Positions 43,468 to 53,315 of a stretch of 64,000 nucleotides of DNA are shown here, one piece after another. Location: the NCBI RefSeq assembly GCF_014655295.1, contig NZ_BNBI01000006.1, positions 62,001 to 126,000 on the forward strand, given 5' to 3'. Origin of the DNA: Streptomyces fumanus (GTDB lineage Bacteria > Actinomycetota > Actinomycetes > Streptomycetales > Streptomycetaceae). Position numbers and translations under genes: made by a program. Every line of letters starts with the position of its first letter. Within the stretch, counting starts at the first letter, position 1. The notes beneath the pieces are model-generated. The model worked only from the letters and a program-made list of their open reading frames with translations, made no database searches and was not told the origin of the DNA.

Positions 43468-43935
43468 TCAGCCGTGGGCGGCGAGGACGCCGGAGGCGAA
43501 CGCGGTGTCGCAGACGGGGCGGGCGTAGGACTGGGCGCGGGTGGGGCCGTACACCCGGACCGCGGCGCGGCCCAGGGCGCGGGCCAGGGAGGCGCAGTGC
43601 TTGGCGAGGGACGGGCGGTCGTGCACGGCCTCCTGGAGGTGGGTCAGGGCGACGCCCGGGTCCTCCTCCTGGAGCTCGGTCAGGAGCCGGTCGCGCAGCA
43701 CCTCGTGCGGGGCGCGGGCCGCCGCGGGCGAGGACGCCTCGGGGGCGGCGGCGTCCGACGCGGTGAGCACCGAGTGCGACGGGTCCCCCGACCAGTTGAC
43801 CCGGGTGACGGCGAGGGTCCCGGAGAGCACCAGGACGACGGGCAGGACGAGCGCGAGCGAACGGCCGATCCGGTGGGCGGGGCCCCGGCCGCGTCGCGTC
43901 TGAGGGGTGGTGGAGTGCTTCACGGAGTGCTTCAC
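43468..43935 (-). CDS. Hypothetical secreted or membrane-anchored protein
   Basis: 155 residues. A basic N terminus and one hydrophobic segment (SLALVLPVVLVLSGTLAVTR) suggest a signal anchor or a long signal peptide. The extracytoplasmic part has two cysteines (LAKHCASLARALGRAAVRVY, ARPVCDTAFASGVL). GTG starts at 43935 and 43923 are both possible; both begin VKHS because the codons are locally repeated. No family recognised. The 33-bp gap to the nucleotidyltransferase start suggests linkage. Confidence 0.65.
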   Translation of the reverse strand: MKHSVKHSTTPQTRRGRGPAHRIGRSLALVLPVVLVLSGTLAVTRVNWSGDPSHSVLTASDAAAPEASSPAAARAPHEVLRDRLLTELQEEDPGVALTHLQEAVHDRPSLAKHCASLARALGRAAVRVYGPTRAQSYARPVCDTAFASGVLAAHG

Positions 43936-44075
43936 GCGAGCGAGAGTAGCGCCCGGTAATGATTTGGCGACATTTAGTCACCGGTTCGGGGGATGAGAAA
44001 GCGACTCGTGGTGGGTAACGCGTTGACGAACACGGCTCGAAATGTCCGATGTGCCGGGGTATTTATCGACAACGG

Positions 44076-44110
44076 GAAGGGCCCCGCGGCAGCGCCGCGA
44101 GGCCCCTTTC
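44076..44110 (-). terminator. Terminator downstream of msiK
   Basis: GAAGGGCCCCGCGGC and GCCGCGAGGCCCCTTTC can pair with one bulge across a 3-nt loop, 34 bp past the msiK stop on the minus strand. Confidence 0.65.
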
Positions 44111-44143
44111 GTCAGCACGGGTGAAATCCCGCCCCGGCGGGTG

Positions 44144-45280
<1,137 letters not shown>

Positions 45281-45561
45281 GGTGATGGGCCCCCTTCTAC
45301 CGGCAGGAACGTGCCGGACGATCCGTTGTAGGAAGGCGGTGCCACGACGGGTCGCCCCGTGGTGGTGTCCGTGGATGTTCAGTTGTGGAGGTTCGCGCCT
45401 GGTGTAGGCCACACAGGTGAACTGGCTCAGGACCGTACCCCGCGTTCACCTGGTCTGTCAGTACCCGCGGGCATGTGAACTTCGGGACCCCGCGACTTCG
45501 TGGCCCGGGGAAACGGGCTCTGTGTACAGTGGAGCAGCCTCCGCGCCGACCGGCGCGCGAC

Positions 45562-45635
45562 GCCTCCTTAGCTCAGTTGGCCAGAGCAACGCACTTGTAA
45601 TGCGTAGGTCGTCGGTTCGAATCCGACAGGGGGCT
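45562..45635 (+). tRNA. tRNA-Thr (TGT)
   Basis: The cloverleaf is complete: acceptor GCCTCCT with AGGGGGC, D-arm GCTC/GAGC, anticodon stem ACGCA/TGCGT with loop CTTGTAA (anticodon TGT at 45596-45598), variable AGGTC, T-arm GTCGG-TTCGAAT-CCGAC. CCA is not encoded. It reads the rare Streptomyces codon ACA. Confidence 0.97.
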
Positions 45636-45714
45636 CCGGTACGGGAAACGGCCCCCGCCTGTCGCAGGCGGGGGCCGTCGCGTCGTACCGCCGCGGGGCG
45701 CCGGAGACCCGCGG

Positions 45715-46380
45715 TCAGAGGTAGCCCTCCCGGAGGGCGTAGGCCACGGCGTGGGCGCGGTTGCGCAGGTGGAGGCGCTTGGTCAGGCCGTGCATGACGT
45801 TCTTGACGGTGCGTTCGGAGTAGGACAGCTTGCGGGCGATCTCCCCGGTGTCCAGGCCCTCGGAGACCAGGCGCAGGACGTCCACCTCGCGGGGGGTGAG
45901 GACCGTGCCGGGCGTGCCCGGCCGGCCGGACGTGCCCCGGTGCAGCGAGCCGACCTGGCTCATCAGCCGGCCCACCAGGTCGGCGGGCAGATCGCCGTCG
46001 CCCCGGGCCGCGGCCAGCACCGCCCGCGCCAGCCGGTCGGCGGTCGCCTCCTGGCGCCAGACGATGGCGCCGACCCCGCACTCGACGACGTCGAGCAGCT
46101 CGTTCTCGCGGAGCGTGCTCACCACCAGGACGGTCCGCGCCTCCTCGCCGCGCGCCAGCCGGCGCAGCCGGATCAGCGCGGCCTCGTCGAAGGCGTCCTC
46201 GACCAGCAGCGCGACCGTGCCGGGACCGGACTCCTCGCGCAGGTCGATCTCCGGGTGCCGGCGCAACTGTCCGGCGGCGCCCTCGAAGCTGATCGGGTCC
46301 CGGGCGAGCACCGTCACGGGCACCCGGCGCCCGGTGGCGGCGGCGCCGGTGTCCGTTCCGGTCCGCATGGTGCTGGACAA
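45715..46380 (-). CDS. LuxR/NarL-type orphan response regulator
   Basis: 221 residues. The N-terminal part (VPVTVLARDPISFEGAAGQL, VALLVEDAFDEAALIRLRRL, ARTVLVVSTLRENELLDVVE) has a receiver-like layout, but the usual DLxMP phosphorylation site is replaced by LLVEDAFDE, so it is probably atypical. The C-terminal LuxR helix-turn-helix is LTPREVDVLRLVSEGLDTGE, IARKLSYSERTVKNVMHGLT. TTG 46380 with AGGGGGG at good spacing is favoured; ATG 46368 is an alternative. It is divergent from the LAL gene and may share its control region. Confidence 0.85.
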   Translation of the reverse strand: MSSTMRTGTDTGAAATGRRVPVTVLARDPISFEGAAGQLRRHPEIDLREESGPGTVALLVEDAFDEAALIRLRRLARGEEARTVLVVSTLRENELLDVVECGVGAIVWRQEATADRLARAVLAAARGDGDLPADLVGRLMSQVGSLHRGTSGRPGTPGTVLTPREVDVLRLVSEGLDTGEIARKLSYSERTVKNVMHGLTKRLHLRNRAHAVAYALREGYL

Positions 46381-46555
46381 GCGTTTCCCCCCTGTTCACG
46401 GGCCCGCCGTCCGGCGCGGCCGGTAGACGGACGGATGTGTCCCACACTCCGCTGAACCCGGCGGCGCGGGCAATCGTTGAGAACCACGAGACACACCACG
46501 AGAACAGCGCGGCCACCCCGGCGGAGCCCCGAGGACAGGACAGGAGGGGAAAGGG

Positions 46556-49330
46556 ATGGAGGCAGTCATGGCCCAACCGCTGCGCGAACGCGCGGACGTC
46601 CTCGCGCTGCTGGCCGCCGAGGCCGAGCGGGTCCGCGGCGGCTCGGGGCGGCTGGTCCTGCTGCGCGGTGCCACCGGCACCGGCCGCACCGCCGTACTGG
46701 AGGCCGCCGCCGCGTACGCCGAGGACCGCGGCATCCGGGTGCTGCGCGCCCGCTGCTCCCCGCAGGAGACCGGCGTGCCGCTGTCCACGGTCGGCCAGCT
46801 CCTCGCGCCCGCCCTGGGGTTCGCCTGCCCCAAGCCCGGCGAGGGCGGCAGGCTCTGGCAGACGCTGTGCGGGTACGCCGCCGAGGGCCCCGTGCTGCTC
46901 GCCGTGGACGACATCCACCTCGCCGACCACGCCTCGCGCCGCTGGCTGGTGGAGGCGGCCCGCCGGGTCGACCGGTCGGCGCTGCTGCTGGTCGTCACCG
47001 AGCGCAGCCAGTACGACATCGACCCCCCGCCCGCCGGGCTGACCCACACCCTGCCGCCGTCCCTGGTGCGCACCCGCACCATCGCCCCGCTCGGCGATGA
47101 GGCGGCCGCCGCTCTGGTCCGCGCCGTCCGCCCGCCGGCCGGCCCCGACCGGACCGCGGACCGCGTACGGACCGCGGACTGCGTACGGGCCGCCGCGGGC
47201 AGCCCGCTGCTGCTGCACGCCCTGCTGGAGGACCTGCACGGCACCCCGGGGCAGCCCGTGCCCGACACCTGCGCCGCGCTGTACCCCGGCGCCTACCCGG
47301 CGGCCGTCGCCTGGTGGCTGGAGAACGCCGGGCCGGCCACCGCCGAGGTGGCCCGGACGCTCGCCGCGCTGGAACAGACCCGGACCCCCGGCGGCGACCT
47401 CGACCCGGCGGAGCTGCTCGCCGAGACGGCCGGCGCCGACCCGGACCGGGTGACCGGCTGGCTCACCGCGATGACCCGGCTCGGCCTGCTGCGCCCGGAC
47501 GCCGCCGGGCGCCCCCGCTACGCCCACCCGCTGCTGCGGGACGCCGTCCTCACGGGCTGGCCGGCCGCCCGTCGGCGGGCCGCGCACCGGCAGGCCGCGC
47601 ACGCGATGCTCCGCCGGGGCGCACGCGTCGAGACCGTCGCCCGGCAGGTGCTGCGCGCCGGTCCGGTCGGCCGCCCCTGGGCACTGCGCGTGCTGCGCGA
47701 CGCGGCGACCCTCGCCGTCGACGAGGGCCGCCCCGAGGCCGCCGTCGGCTATCTCCGCCGGGCCCTGGACGAGCCGCTGCCGGCCGGCCTGCGGCAACGG
47801 CTGCTGACCGAACTGGGCTCCCTGGAGTACGTATCGGCCGGCGCCGCCTCCGCCATCGCGCGGCTGGCCGAGGCCCTGCACCTGCCCGCCGAGCCGCGCG
47901 ACCGGGTCCGTACCGCCGTCGCCCTGGGCACCGCGCTGGCGGGCCACGGGGAGGTGCGCACGGCGCTGCGGGTGCTGCGCCGCGCCGAGGGCGGCCTGGC
48001 CGGGCACCCCGAACCGGCCCGCACCGTGCGGACCGCGTCCGCGCTGCTCTCCGACCACGACCAGGGGCAGCGGCAGGAGACGTACCGGTGGCTGCGCGAG
48101 GCCGCCGAACACTCGCCCGACCAGGTCGGCCCCGCCGGACAGGCCCTGCTGGTGCGGTACGCGGCCACGGCCGGGCTGATCCCGGCCCGGGACGCGATGG
48201 AGCGGATACGCGCCCTGCTGGCCGAGCCCGCCGACCCGCTCGCCGAGCCCTTCCTGCTGGGCACGGCCGCCGCCGTCGCCCAGTGGGCCGACGAACTCGG
48301 CGAGGCGGAACGGCTGGTGGAACGCGGACTGGCCCTGCACCGCCGGTCCTTGCTGCACCCCATGCACCACGCGCTGGTCAGCACCCGGGCCGACATCGCC
48401 GCCGCGCGCGGCGACCTGCACCGGCTGCTGGAGGTCCTCGCGGACGGCACGGACCTCCGCGCGGCGCCCGGGCCGTCGAACACCGACGCCCACCGGGTGC
48501 TGGCCCTCGTGCACACCGGGCGGCTCGCGGAGGCGCGGCGGGCCGCGGACGGCTTCGACCTGAGCCGGGCGCCGGACCACTGGGAGCTGAACCGTTTCCT
48601 CTACGCGCGGGGCGTGCTGCGGGCCGCCGAGGGCGATCCGACGGGGGCGCTGCACGACTTCCTGGAGTGCGGGCGCCGGCAGGCCGCCCGGGACGTGGTC
48701 AGCCCCGTCGTCACCCCCTGGCGCACCGCGGCCGCCGAGCTGCAACTGGCGGCGGGCCTGACCCGGGAGGCGGTGGCCCTCGCCGAGGAGGAACTGCGCC
48801 TGGCCCGGGTGTGGGACACCCCGCGCACGGTGGGCCGCGCCCTGCGGGTGCTGGGCGCCGCGACCGGCGGGCGGCGCGGCCTGGACCTGGCCGCCGAGGC
48901 GGTGCGCATGCTGCGGGCGGCCCCCGGCACCGACCTGGAGCTGATCCCCGCCCTGATCGCACAGGGCAGGCAGTTCCTCGCGGTGCGGGAGCTCTCCCAC
49001 GCCCGGGACGCGCTGCGGGAGGCCGCCGAGCGGGCCGAGCGGACGGGTGCCGTGCGGTGGGCCGCGCTGGCCGGTGCGGCGCTGCGGGAGAGCGGGGCCC
49101 GCCGGACCGCCGTGCCCGGCACCGGCTCGGACGCCCTGACGGTGAGCGAACGCCGGATCGCCCGGCTGGCGGCGGACGGCCGGACCAACGCGGAGATTGC
49201 CGACCTGCTGCACCTCGCCCGGCGGACCGTGGAGACCCACCTGACCAGCGCCTACCGCAAGCTGCGGATACGGCGCCGGGCGGAGCTGCGGGACGCGCTG
49301 GGGCGGGAGGGGACGGCCGTACCGGGGTGA
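46556..49330 (+). CDS. LAL-type LuxR family ATPase regulator
   Basis: 924 residues. The N-terminal AAA-type ATPase has LVLLRGATGTGRTAVLEAAA (Walker A-like, with Arg replacing the usual Lys) and GPVLLAVDDIHLADHASRRW (Walker B). The middle 500 residues are helical TPR-like repeats. The C-terminal LuxR helix-turn-helix is LTVSERRIARLAADGRTNAE, IADLLHLARRTVETHLTSAY, RKLRIRRRAELRDAL. LAL proteins are often pathway-specific activators of antibiotic or sugar genes, but no cluster is adjacent. ATG 46556 has GGAGG at 8 nt; ATG 46568 also has GGAGG at 5 nt. Confidence 0.9.
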   Translation: MEAVMAQPLRERADVLALLAAEAERVRGGSGRLVLLRGATGTGRTAVLEAAAAYAEDRGIRVLRARCSPQETGVPLSTVGQLLAPALGFACPKPGEGGRLWQTLCGYAAEGPVLLAVDDIHLADHASRRWLVEAARRVDRSALLLVVTERSQYDIDPPPAGLTHTLPPSLVRTRTIAPLGDEAAAALVRAVRPPAGPDRTADRVRTADCVRAAAGSPLLLHALLEDLHGTPGQPVPDTCAALYPGAYPAAVAWWLENAGPATAEVARTLAALEQTRTPGGDLDPAELLAETAGADPDRVTGWLTAMTRLGLLRPDAAGRPRYAHPLLRDAVLTGWPAARRRAAHRQAAHAMLRRGARVETVARQVLRAGPVGRPWALRVLRDAATLAVDEGRPEAAVGYLRRALDEPLPAGLRQRLLTELGSLEYVSAGAASAIARLAEALHLPAEPRDRVRTAVALGTALAGHGEVRTALRVLRRAEGGLAGHPEPARTVRTASALLSDHDQGQRQETYRWLREAAEHSPDQVGPAGQALLVRYAATAGLIPARDAMERIRALLAEPADPLAEPFLLGTAAAVAQWADELGEAERLVERGLALHRRSLLHPMHHALVSTRADIAAARGDLHRLLEVLADGTDLRAAPGPSNTDAHRVLALVHTGRLAEARRAADGFDLSRAPDHWELNRFLYARGVLRAAEGDPTGALHDFLECGRRQAARDVVSPVVTPWRTAAAELQLAAGLTREAVALAEEELRLARVWDTPRTVGRALRVLGAATGGRRGLDLAAEAVRMLRAAPGTDLELIPALIAQGRQFLAVRELSHARDALREAAERAERTGAVRWAALAGAALRESGARRTAVPGTGSDALTVSERRIARLAADGRTNAEIADLLHLARRTVETHLTSAYRKLRIRRRAELRDALGREGTAVPG

Positions 49331-49340
49331 CCGGCGGGGT

Positions 49341-49608
49341 GACCGGGAAGGCACGATCGGGAAGGTCCGCCCGGGTAGGCACGACCGGGTAGGCCCGCCC
49401 GGGAGTGCCCGCCCGAGAAGGCACGCCCGGGAAGGCACGACCGGGAAGGCACGACCGGGAGTGCCCGCCCGGGAGTGCCCGCCCGAGAAGGCACGACTGG
49501 GAAGGCCCGCCCGGGAAGGCCCGCCCGAGAAGGCCCGCCCGGGAAGGCACCGACCGGGAAGGCCCGCCCGGGAAGGCACCGACCGGGAAGGCACCGACCG
49601 GGAAGGCC
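49341..49608. repeat. Nineteen-copy 14-bp tandem repeat
   Basis: The unit gaccgggaaggcac and variants (gcccgggaaggccc, gcccgggagtgccc, gcccgagaaggcac) repeats 19 times. The first 14 copies are exactly 14 bp (49341-49536); later ones vary from 13 to 15 bp. It fills the gap between the LAL gene and the convergent kinase gene. The 14-bp period argues against coding. Confidence 0.92.
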
Positions 49609-49630
49609 GACATCCGGCCGTTCCCGGTGG

Positions 49631-50536
49631 TCAGCCGGTACGGGGGGTGGTGACGCGCCCGGTCAACAGCTCCCGGGCGATCTCCAGTTGCTCCCGCTCC
49701 ACCGGATCGCCGTCCTCCAGGTTCCACAGGATGTTCTGGAGGGCCCGCCCCAGGGTCCAGGCGCGGGCCCGCTCCCGGTCCAGGCCGAGGACGTCGGTCA
49801 GCGCGTCGAAGCGCCAGCGGGTCTCGGCGGGGTCGTAGCGGTTGTCCAGGGCGGGCATCAGGTCGAACCCGGGGTCGCCGGAGAGCGGCTTGGGGTCGAT
49901 GGCGAGCCAGGGCGCGCGGTCGGCGGCGAGGACGTTGTCGTAGTGCAGGTCCCAGTGGAGCAGCCGGTCCCCGGGTTCGTCCGCGACCTCGCGGAGGGCG
50001 GCGGCGCAGTCCCCGACCAGCCGCCGCGCCTGAGGGTCGGGAATCCGGGCGAGCGCCCACGGCGTGCGCTCCAGCATGCCCCGCGCGATGTCCCCGAGGT
50101 CGCGCAGACCCGGCGGGGCGGGGACGGCGGTGAGGCGGGCCAGCAGCCGGGCGAGAATCAGCACGGCCTCGCGGGAGTCCTGGACGCGGCCGAGCGGCCG
50201 GGCGGAGTCCAGGCGTTCGAGCAGCATCGTGCCGGTGGCCGGGTCGTGGTCGAGCAGCCGGACCGCCCCGTCGCCGTCCCAGCGGGCGAGGGCGACCGGT
50301 TCGCCCTCGGTCTCGTCGTCCAGGATCTGGAGCTTCAGCACGGCCGGCAGGCCGTCCGCGCGGACGACGGGCAGCACCAGCGCGGCCCAGCCGTGCATGG
50401 CGGGTCCATCGAGCACCAGCTCCCACTGGTCGAGGTACCGGGCGGCCAGCCCCGGCAGCGCGGCGACGAAGGCCCGTCCCGCCGCCCCGTTGTACTTGGC
50501 CTGACTCACCGCGAGAGCTTCCGGTACGTCGATCAC
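49631..50536 (-). CDS. Aminoglycoside/hydroxyurea phosphotransferase family kinase
   Basis: 301 residues of the APH_6/hydroxyurea kinase type. Nucleotide-binding region VLKLQILDDETEGEPVALAR, DGAVRLLDHDPATGTMLLER, the catalytic loop LLHWDLHYDNVLAADR (His-x-Asp-x-x-x-x-Asn) and the metal Asp in WLAIDPKPLSGDPGFDLMPA are all present. It phosphorylates a hydroxylated small molecule; streptomycin-6-kinase-like or hydroxyurea kinase activity is possible, but the real substrate is unknown. Start GTG 50536. It converges on the LAL gene across the 14-bp repeat array. Confidence 0.85.
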   Translation of the reverse strand: MIDVPEALAVSQAKYNGAAGRAFVAALPGLAARYLDQWELVLDGPAMHGWAALVLPVVRADGLPAVLKLQILDDETEGEPVALARWDGDGAVRLLDHDPATGTMLLERLDSARPLGRVQDSREAVLILARLLARLTAVPAPPGLRDLGDIARGMLERTPWALARIPDPQARRLVGDCAAALREVADEPGDRLLHWDLHYDNVLAADRAPWLAIDPKPLSGDPGFDLMPALDNRYDPAETRWRFDALTDVLGLDRERARAWTLGRALQNILWNLEDGDPVEREQLEIARELLTGRVTTPRTG

Positions 50537-50618
50537 ACCCGGCGACGCTACCGGCGCGGGGTGGCCGGGTCACCCGAATAAACGGGCGTGGTCGTCCGCG
50601 GGCGGGTGGTGGGCCGGC

Positions 50619-50700
50619 CGCGCAGTTCCCCGCGCCCCTAGGCGGGTTCGCTCCCCCGCGCCGGGGAGTGCACGCCCTCAGGGGCGCGGGGAACTGCGCG
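50619..50700. repeat. Streptomyces-type dispersed palindromic repeat
   Basis: A 21-bp arm at 50619-50639 (core CGCAGTTCCCCGCGCCCCT) is perfectly inverted at 50680-50700 with a 40-bp spacer. This GGGGCGCGGGGAACTGCGCG sequence is, from memory, a very common intergenic repeat in Streptomyces genomes. No gene lies in the 186-bp gap. Confidence 0.75.
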
Positions 50701-50722
50701 ACCAGCCCCCACCCGCCCGCAG

Positions 50723-52279
50723 CTACCCCACCGCCCCCGCAGGCGGCCCGTGGCGCGGGGCTCGGGCCGTGACCAGCGTGCCCGCGACCACCGCCGCGAG
50801 CAGCATGATGCCCGCCGCCACCCAGATCGCGACCGTGTAGCCGTGGACGACGGCCTCGCGGACGACCGCCTTCCGGTGGGACGGGTCGGTGAGGTGGGCG
50901 GTGACGTAGGTCGCGCTGCTCGTCGTGGCGATGGTGTTCAGCAGGGCCGTGCCGATGGAGCCGCCCACCTGCTGGGAGGTGTTGACGGTCGCCGAGGTCA
51001 CTCCGGCGTCCTGGGGCGCGACGCCCGCCGTCGCCGTGGCGAAGACCGGCATGAAGGTGAGGCCCATGCCGAGGCCCATCAGGAGCAGCGCGGGCAGGAT
51101 CTCCGTCGTGTACGCCGAGTGCACGGTCATCCGGGTGAGGATCACCATGCCGCCGGAGGCCAGGACCATGCCCGGCACCATCAGCAGCCGCGGCGGTACG
51201 TGGTGCAGCAGCCGGGCCGATATCTGCGTCGAGCCGATGACGATCGCCACGGTCAGCGGCAGGAACGCCAGCCCGGTGCGGACCGGCGAGTAGCCGAGGA
51301 CGACCTGGAGGTAGTACGTCATGAACAGGAACAGCCCGAACATGCCGATCACCGCGAGCATCATGGTGAGGAAGCACCCGGCCCGGTTCCGGTCCCGCAG
51401 CACGTGCAGCGGCAGCAGCGGCATCGGTGCCCGGCCCTGCCACCACACGAACCCGGCGAGCAGCACCGCCGCGGCCGCGAACAGCCCGAGGACCAGCGGG
51501 TCCGACCAGCCGCGGGACTCCGCCTCGCTGAAGCCGTAGACCAGCGCGACCAGGCCGCCGCAGCCCAGCAGGACCCCGGGGACGTCGAGCCGGGCGCCGC
51601 CGCGCACCGGCCGGTCGTGCAGCAGGACCAGCGCGCCGATCACGGCGACGGCGGCGATGGGGACGTTGACGTACAGGCACCAGCGCCAGTCGAGGTACTC
51701 GGTGAGGACACCGCCGACGATGAAGCCGATCGCGCTGCCGCTGCCCGCCAGCGCGCCGTAGATGCCGAACGCCTTGCCGCGCTCCTTGGGGTCGGTGAAC
51801 GTCGTCGTCAGCAGGGACAGCGCGGCCGGCGCGAGGACTGCGGCGAACACCCCCTGGAGGGCGCGGGCGCCGAACAGCATCGCGGAGCCGTTGGCCGCGC
51901 CGCCGAGCGCCGAGGCCGCGGCGAACCCGATCAGGCCGGTCACGAAGGCGCGTTTGCGGCCCGCCAGGTCGGCGATCCGCCCGCCGAGCAGCAGCAGTCC
52001 GCCGAAGGCGAGCGTGTAGGCGGTGATCACCCACTGCCGGTTGCCGTCGCTCATGCCCAGGTCGCGCTGGGCGGAGGGCAGCGCGATGTTCACGATGGTC
52101 GCGTCGAGCACGACCATGAGCTGGGCCAGCGCGATCACCACCAGTCCCCACCAGCGGCGCGGATCGGTGTCCGGGGGCGTGACCGGCTCACCGGTCCGGG
52201 GGGCAGCCACCTGGCCAGCAGACCACGGTCCGGGGCCGGCCGCATCCGCGCCGAGGGGGCTTCGTTCCGCGTCGGTCAT
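50723..52279 (-). CDS. DHA2 (EmrB/QacA) family MFS transporter
   Basis: 518 residues, 14 predicted membrane helices. WWGLVVIALAQLMVVLDATI and VNIALPSAQRDLGMS are the DHA2 motif D1 region; GGRIADLAGRKRAFVTGLIG is motif A; AIGFIVGGVLTEYLDWRWCL is motif C-like. Probably proton-driven export of hydrophobic drugs or a metabolite. It overlaps the upstream oxidoreductase stop by 4 bp (ATGA), so the two form an operon behind a 20-bp palindrome. Confidence 0.9.
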   Translation of the reverse strand: MTDAERSPLGADAAGPGPWSAGQVAAPRTGEPVTPPDTDPRRWWGLVVIALAQLMVVLDATIVNIALPSAQRDLGMSDGNRQWVITAYTLAFGGLLLLGGRIADLAGRKRAFVTGLIGFAAASALGGAANGSAMLFGARALQGVFAAVLAPAALSLLTTTFTDPKERGKAFGIYGALAGSGSAIGFIVGGVLTEYLDWRWCLYVNVPIAAVAVIGALVLLHDRPVRGGARLDVPGVLLGCGGLVALVYGFSEAESRGWSDPLVLGLFAAAAVLLAGFVWWQGRAPMPLLPLHVLRDRNRAGCFLTMMLAVIGMFGLFLFMTYYLQVVLGYSPVRTGLAFLPLTVAIVIGSTQISARLLHHVPPRLLMVPGMVLASGGMVILTRMTVHSAYTTEILPALLLMGLGMGLTFMPVFATATAGVAPQDAGVTSATVNTSQQVGGSIGTALLNTIATTSSATYVTAHLTDPSHRKAVVREAVVHGYTVAIWVAAGIMLLAAVVAGTLVTARAPRHGPPAGAVG

Positions 52280-53256
52280 GGTTCGAGAATCACCTTTCCG
52301 GTGGTGCGGCGGCCCTCCAGCGCGCGGTGCGCGGCGGCGGCCTCGGAGAGCGGGAAGCGCTGTACGGCGGGGACCAGCCGGCCCGCGGCGGCCTCGGCGA
52401 GGGCGCGCAGTTCGAGGGTGCGCAGGGGGTCGGGGCCGCCGGCCCGGCCCAGCATCACGGGGCCGAGGACCTGTTCGGAGACGCCGTCGACGAGGTAGGG
52501 CTCGCCGTCGTGCAGGCCCGCCGCGGACCAGCCGAAGACGAGGTGCTTGCCGCCGGGTCCGAGCAGGGCGACGCACGCGCGGGCCGCGTCGCCGCCGACG
52601 CCGTCGAAGACGACGGTGGCGGCCCGCCCGCCGAGGTGGGCGCGGACCTTCTCCGGCCAGCCCGGGGCCGTGTAGTCGACGGCCAGGTCGGCGCCGTTCG
52701 CCGCGACCCGGGCCGTCTTCTCCGGGCCGCCCGCGAGTCCGATCACGGTGGCGCCGGCGTGCTTGGCGTACTGCACGAGCAGCGTGCCGATACCGCCCGC
52801 GGCGGCCGGGACGACGGCCACCGAGTCCGGGCCCAGCTCGGCGAACTGGAGGATTCCCATCGCCGTACGGCCCGTGCCGATCATGGCGACGGCCGCCGCG
52901 AAGTCCAGGCCGCCGGGGATCTCGTGCAGGCGGGCGGCGTCGGTGACGGCGAGTTCGGCGTAGCCGCCGGGGGCGAAGCCGAGGTGGGCGACGACGCGCT
53001 TGCCGAGCCAGTCGCCCGGGGTGCCCGCGCCGAGGGCGTCGACCACGCCCGCGACCTCGCGGCCGGGGACGGTGGGCAGGACCGGCGGCGCGGGGGCCGG
53101 GCCCTGGTGGCCCTCGCGCAGGGCGGTGTCCAGCAGGTGGACGCCCGCCGCGCGGACGGCGATCCGGACCTGGCCGGGGCCGGGCTCGGGGTCCTCGACC
53201 GGTTCGTAGACCAGGTTCTCGGCCGGGCCGAAGGCGTGCAGACGGATGGCGTGCAT
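52276..53256 (-). CDS. Zinc-binding-dehydrogenase-type quinone oxidoreductase (MDR family)
   Basis: 326 residues. MHAIRLHAFGPAENLVYEPV then an NADPH-binding Rossmann motif VAVVPAAAGGIGTLLVQYAK, VIGLAGGPEKTARVAANGAD, ATVVFDGVGGDAARACVALL and LVPAVQRFPLSEAAAAHRAL, typical of QOR-like medium-chain reductases lacking catalytic zinc. It reduces quinones or alkenals with NADPH. ATG 53256 has GGGAG upstream; a TTG one codon earlier is unlikely. First gene of an operon with the DHA2 transporter. Confidence 0.9.
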   Translation of the reverse strand: MHAIRLHAFGPAENLVYEPVEDPEPGPGQVRIAVRAAGVHLLDTALREGHQGPAPAPPVLPTVPGREVAGVVDALGAGTPGDWLGKRVVAHLGFAPGGYAELAVTDAARLHEIPGGLDFAAAVAMIGTGRTAMGILQFAELGPDSVAVVPAAAGGIGTLLVQYAKHAGATVIGLAGGPEKTARVAANGADLAVDYTAPGWPEKVRAHLGGRAATVVFDGVGGDAARACVALLGPGGKHLVFGWSAAGLHDGEPYLVDGVSEQVLGPVMLGRAGGPDPLRTLELRALAEAAAGRLVPAVQRFPLSEAAAAHRALEGRRTTGKVILEP

Positions 53257-53295
53257 CAAGGCTCCCTGGGGTGACGTCGTACGCCCCAGCCAACG

Positions 53296-53315
53296 ACCTC
53301 AAGCATGCTTGAGGT
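53296..53315. promoter_or_regulatory. Perfect 20-bp palindrome, probable MarR-type operator
   Basis: ACCTCAAGCATGCTTGAGGT is self-complementary over all 20 bases. It lies 40-59 bp upstream of the oxidoreductase-DHA2 operon start and overlaps the last codons of the FAD gene. Operators of this look are typical of MarR-family regulators of drug-efflux genes, but no such regulator gene is adjacent. Confidence 0.65.

Noticed and set aside
46556..49330. A biosynthetic gene cluster around the LAL regulator
   Set aside because: No synthase, synthetase or tailoring set is adjacent; neighbours are core or single-function genes.
45458..49594. 1378-codon minus-strand ORF across the LAL gene
   Set aside because: Low-complexity Gly/Arg/Pro composition; antisense to a gene with clear ATPase and LuxR motifs; passes through the tRNA and the 14-bp repeat array.
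49341..49608. Possible CRISPR or coding repeat protein
   Set aside because: Units abut directly without spacers, and a 14-bp period shifts the reading frame each copy.
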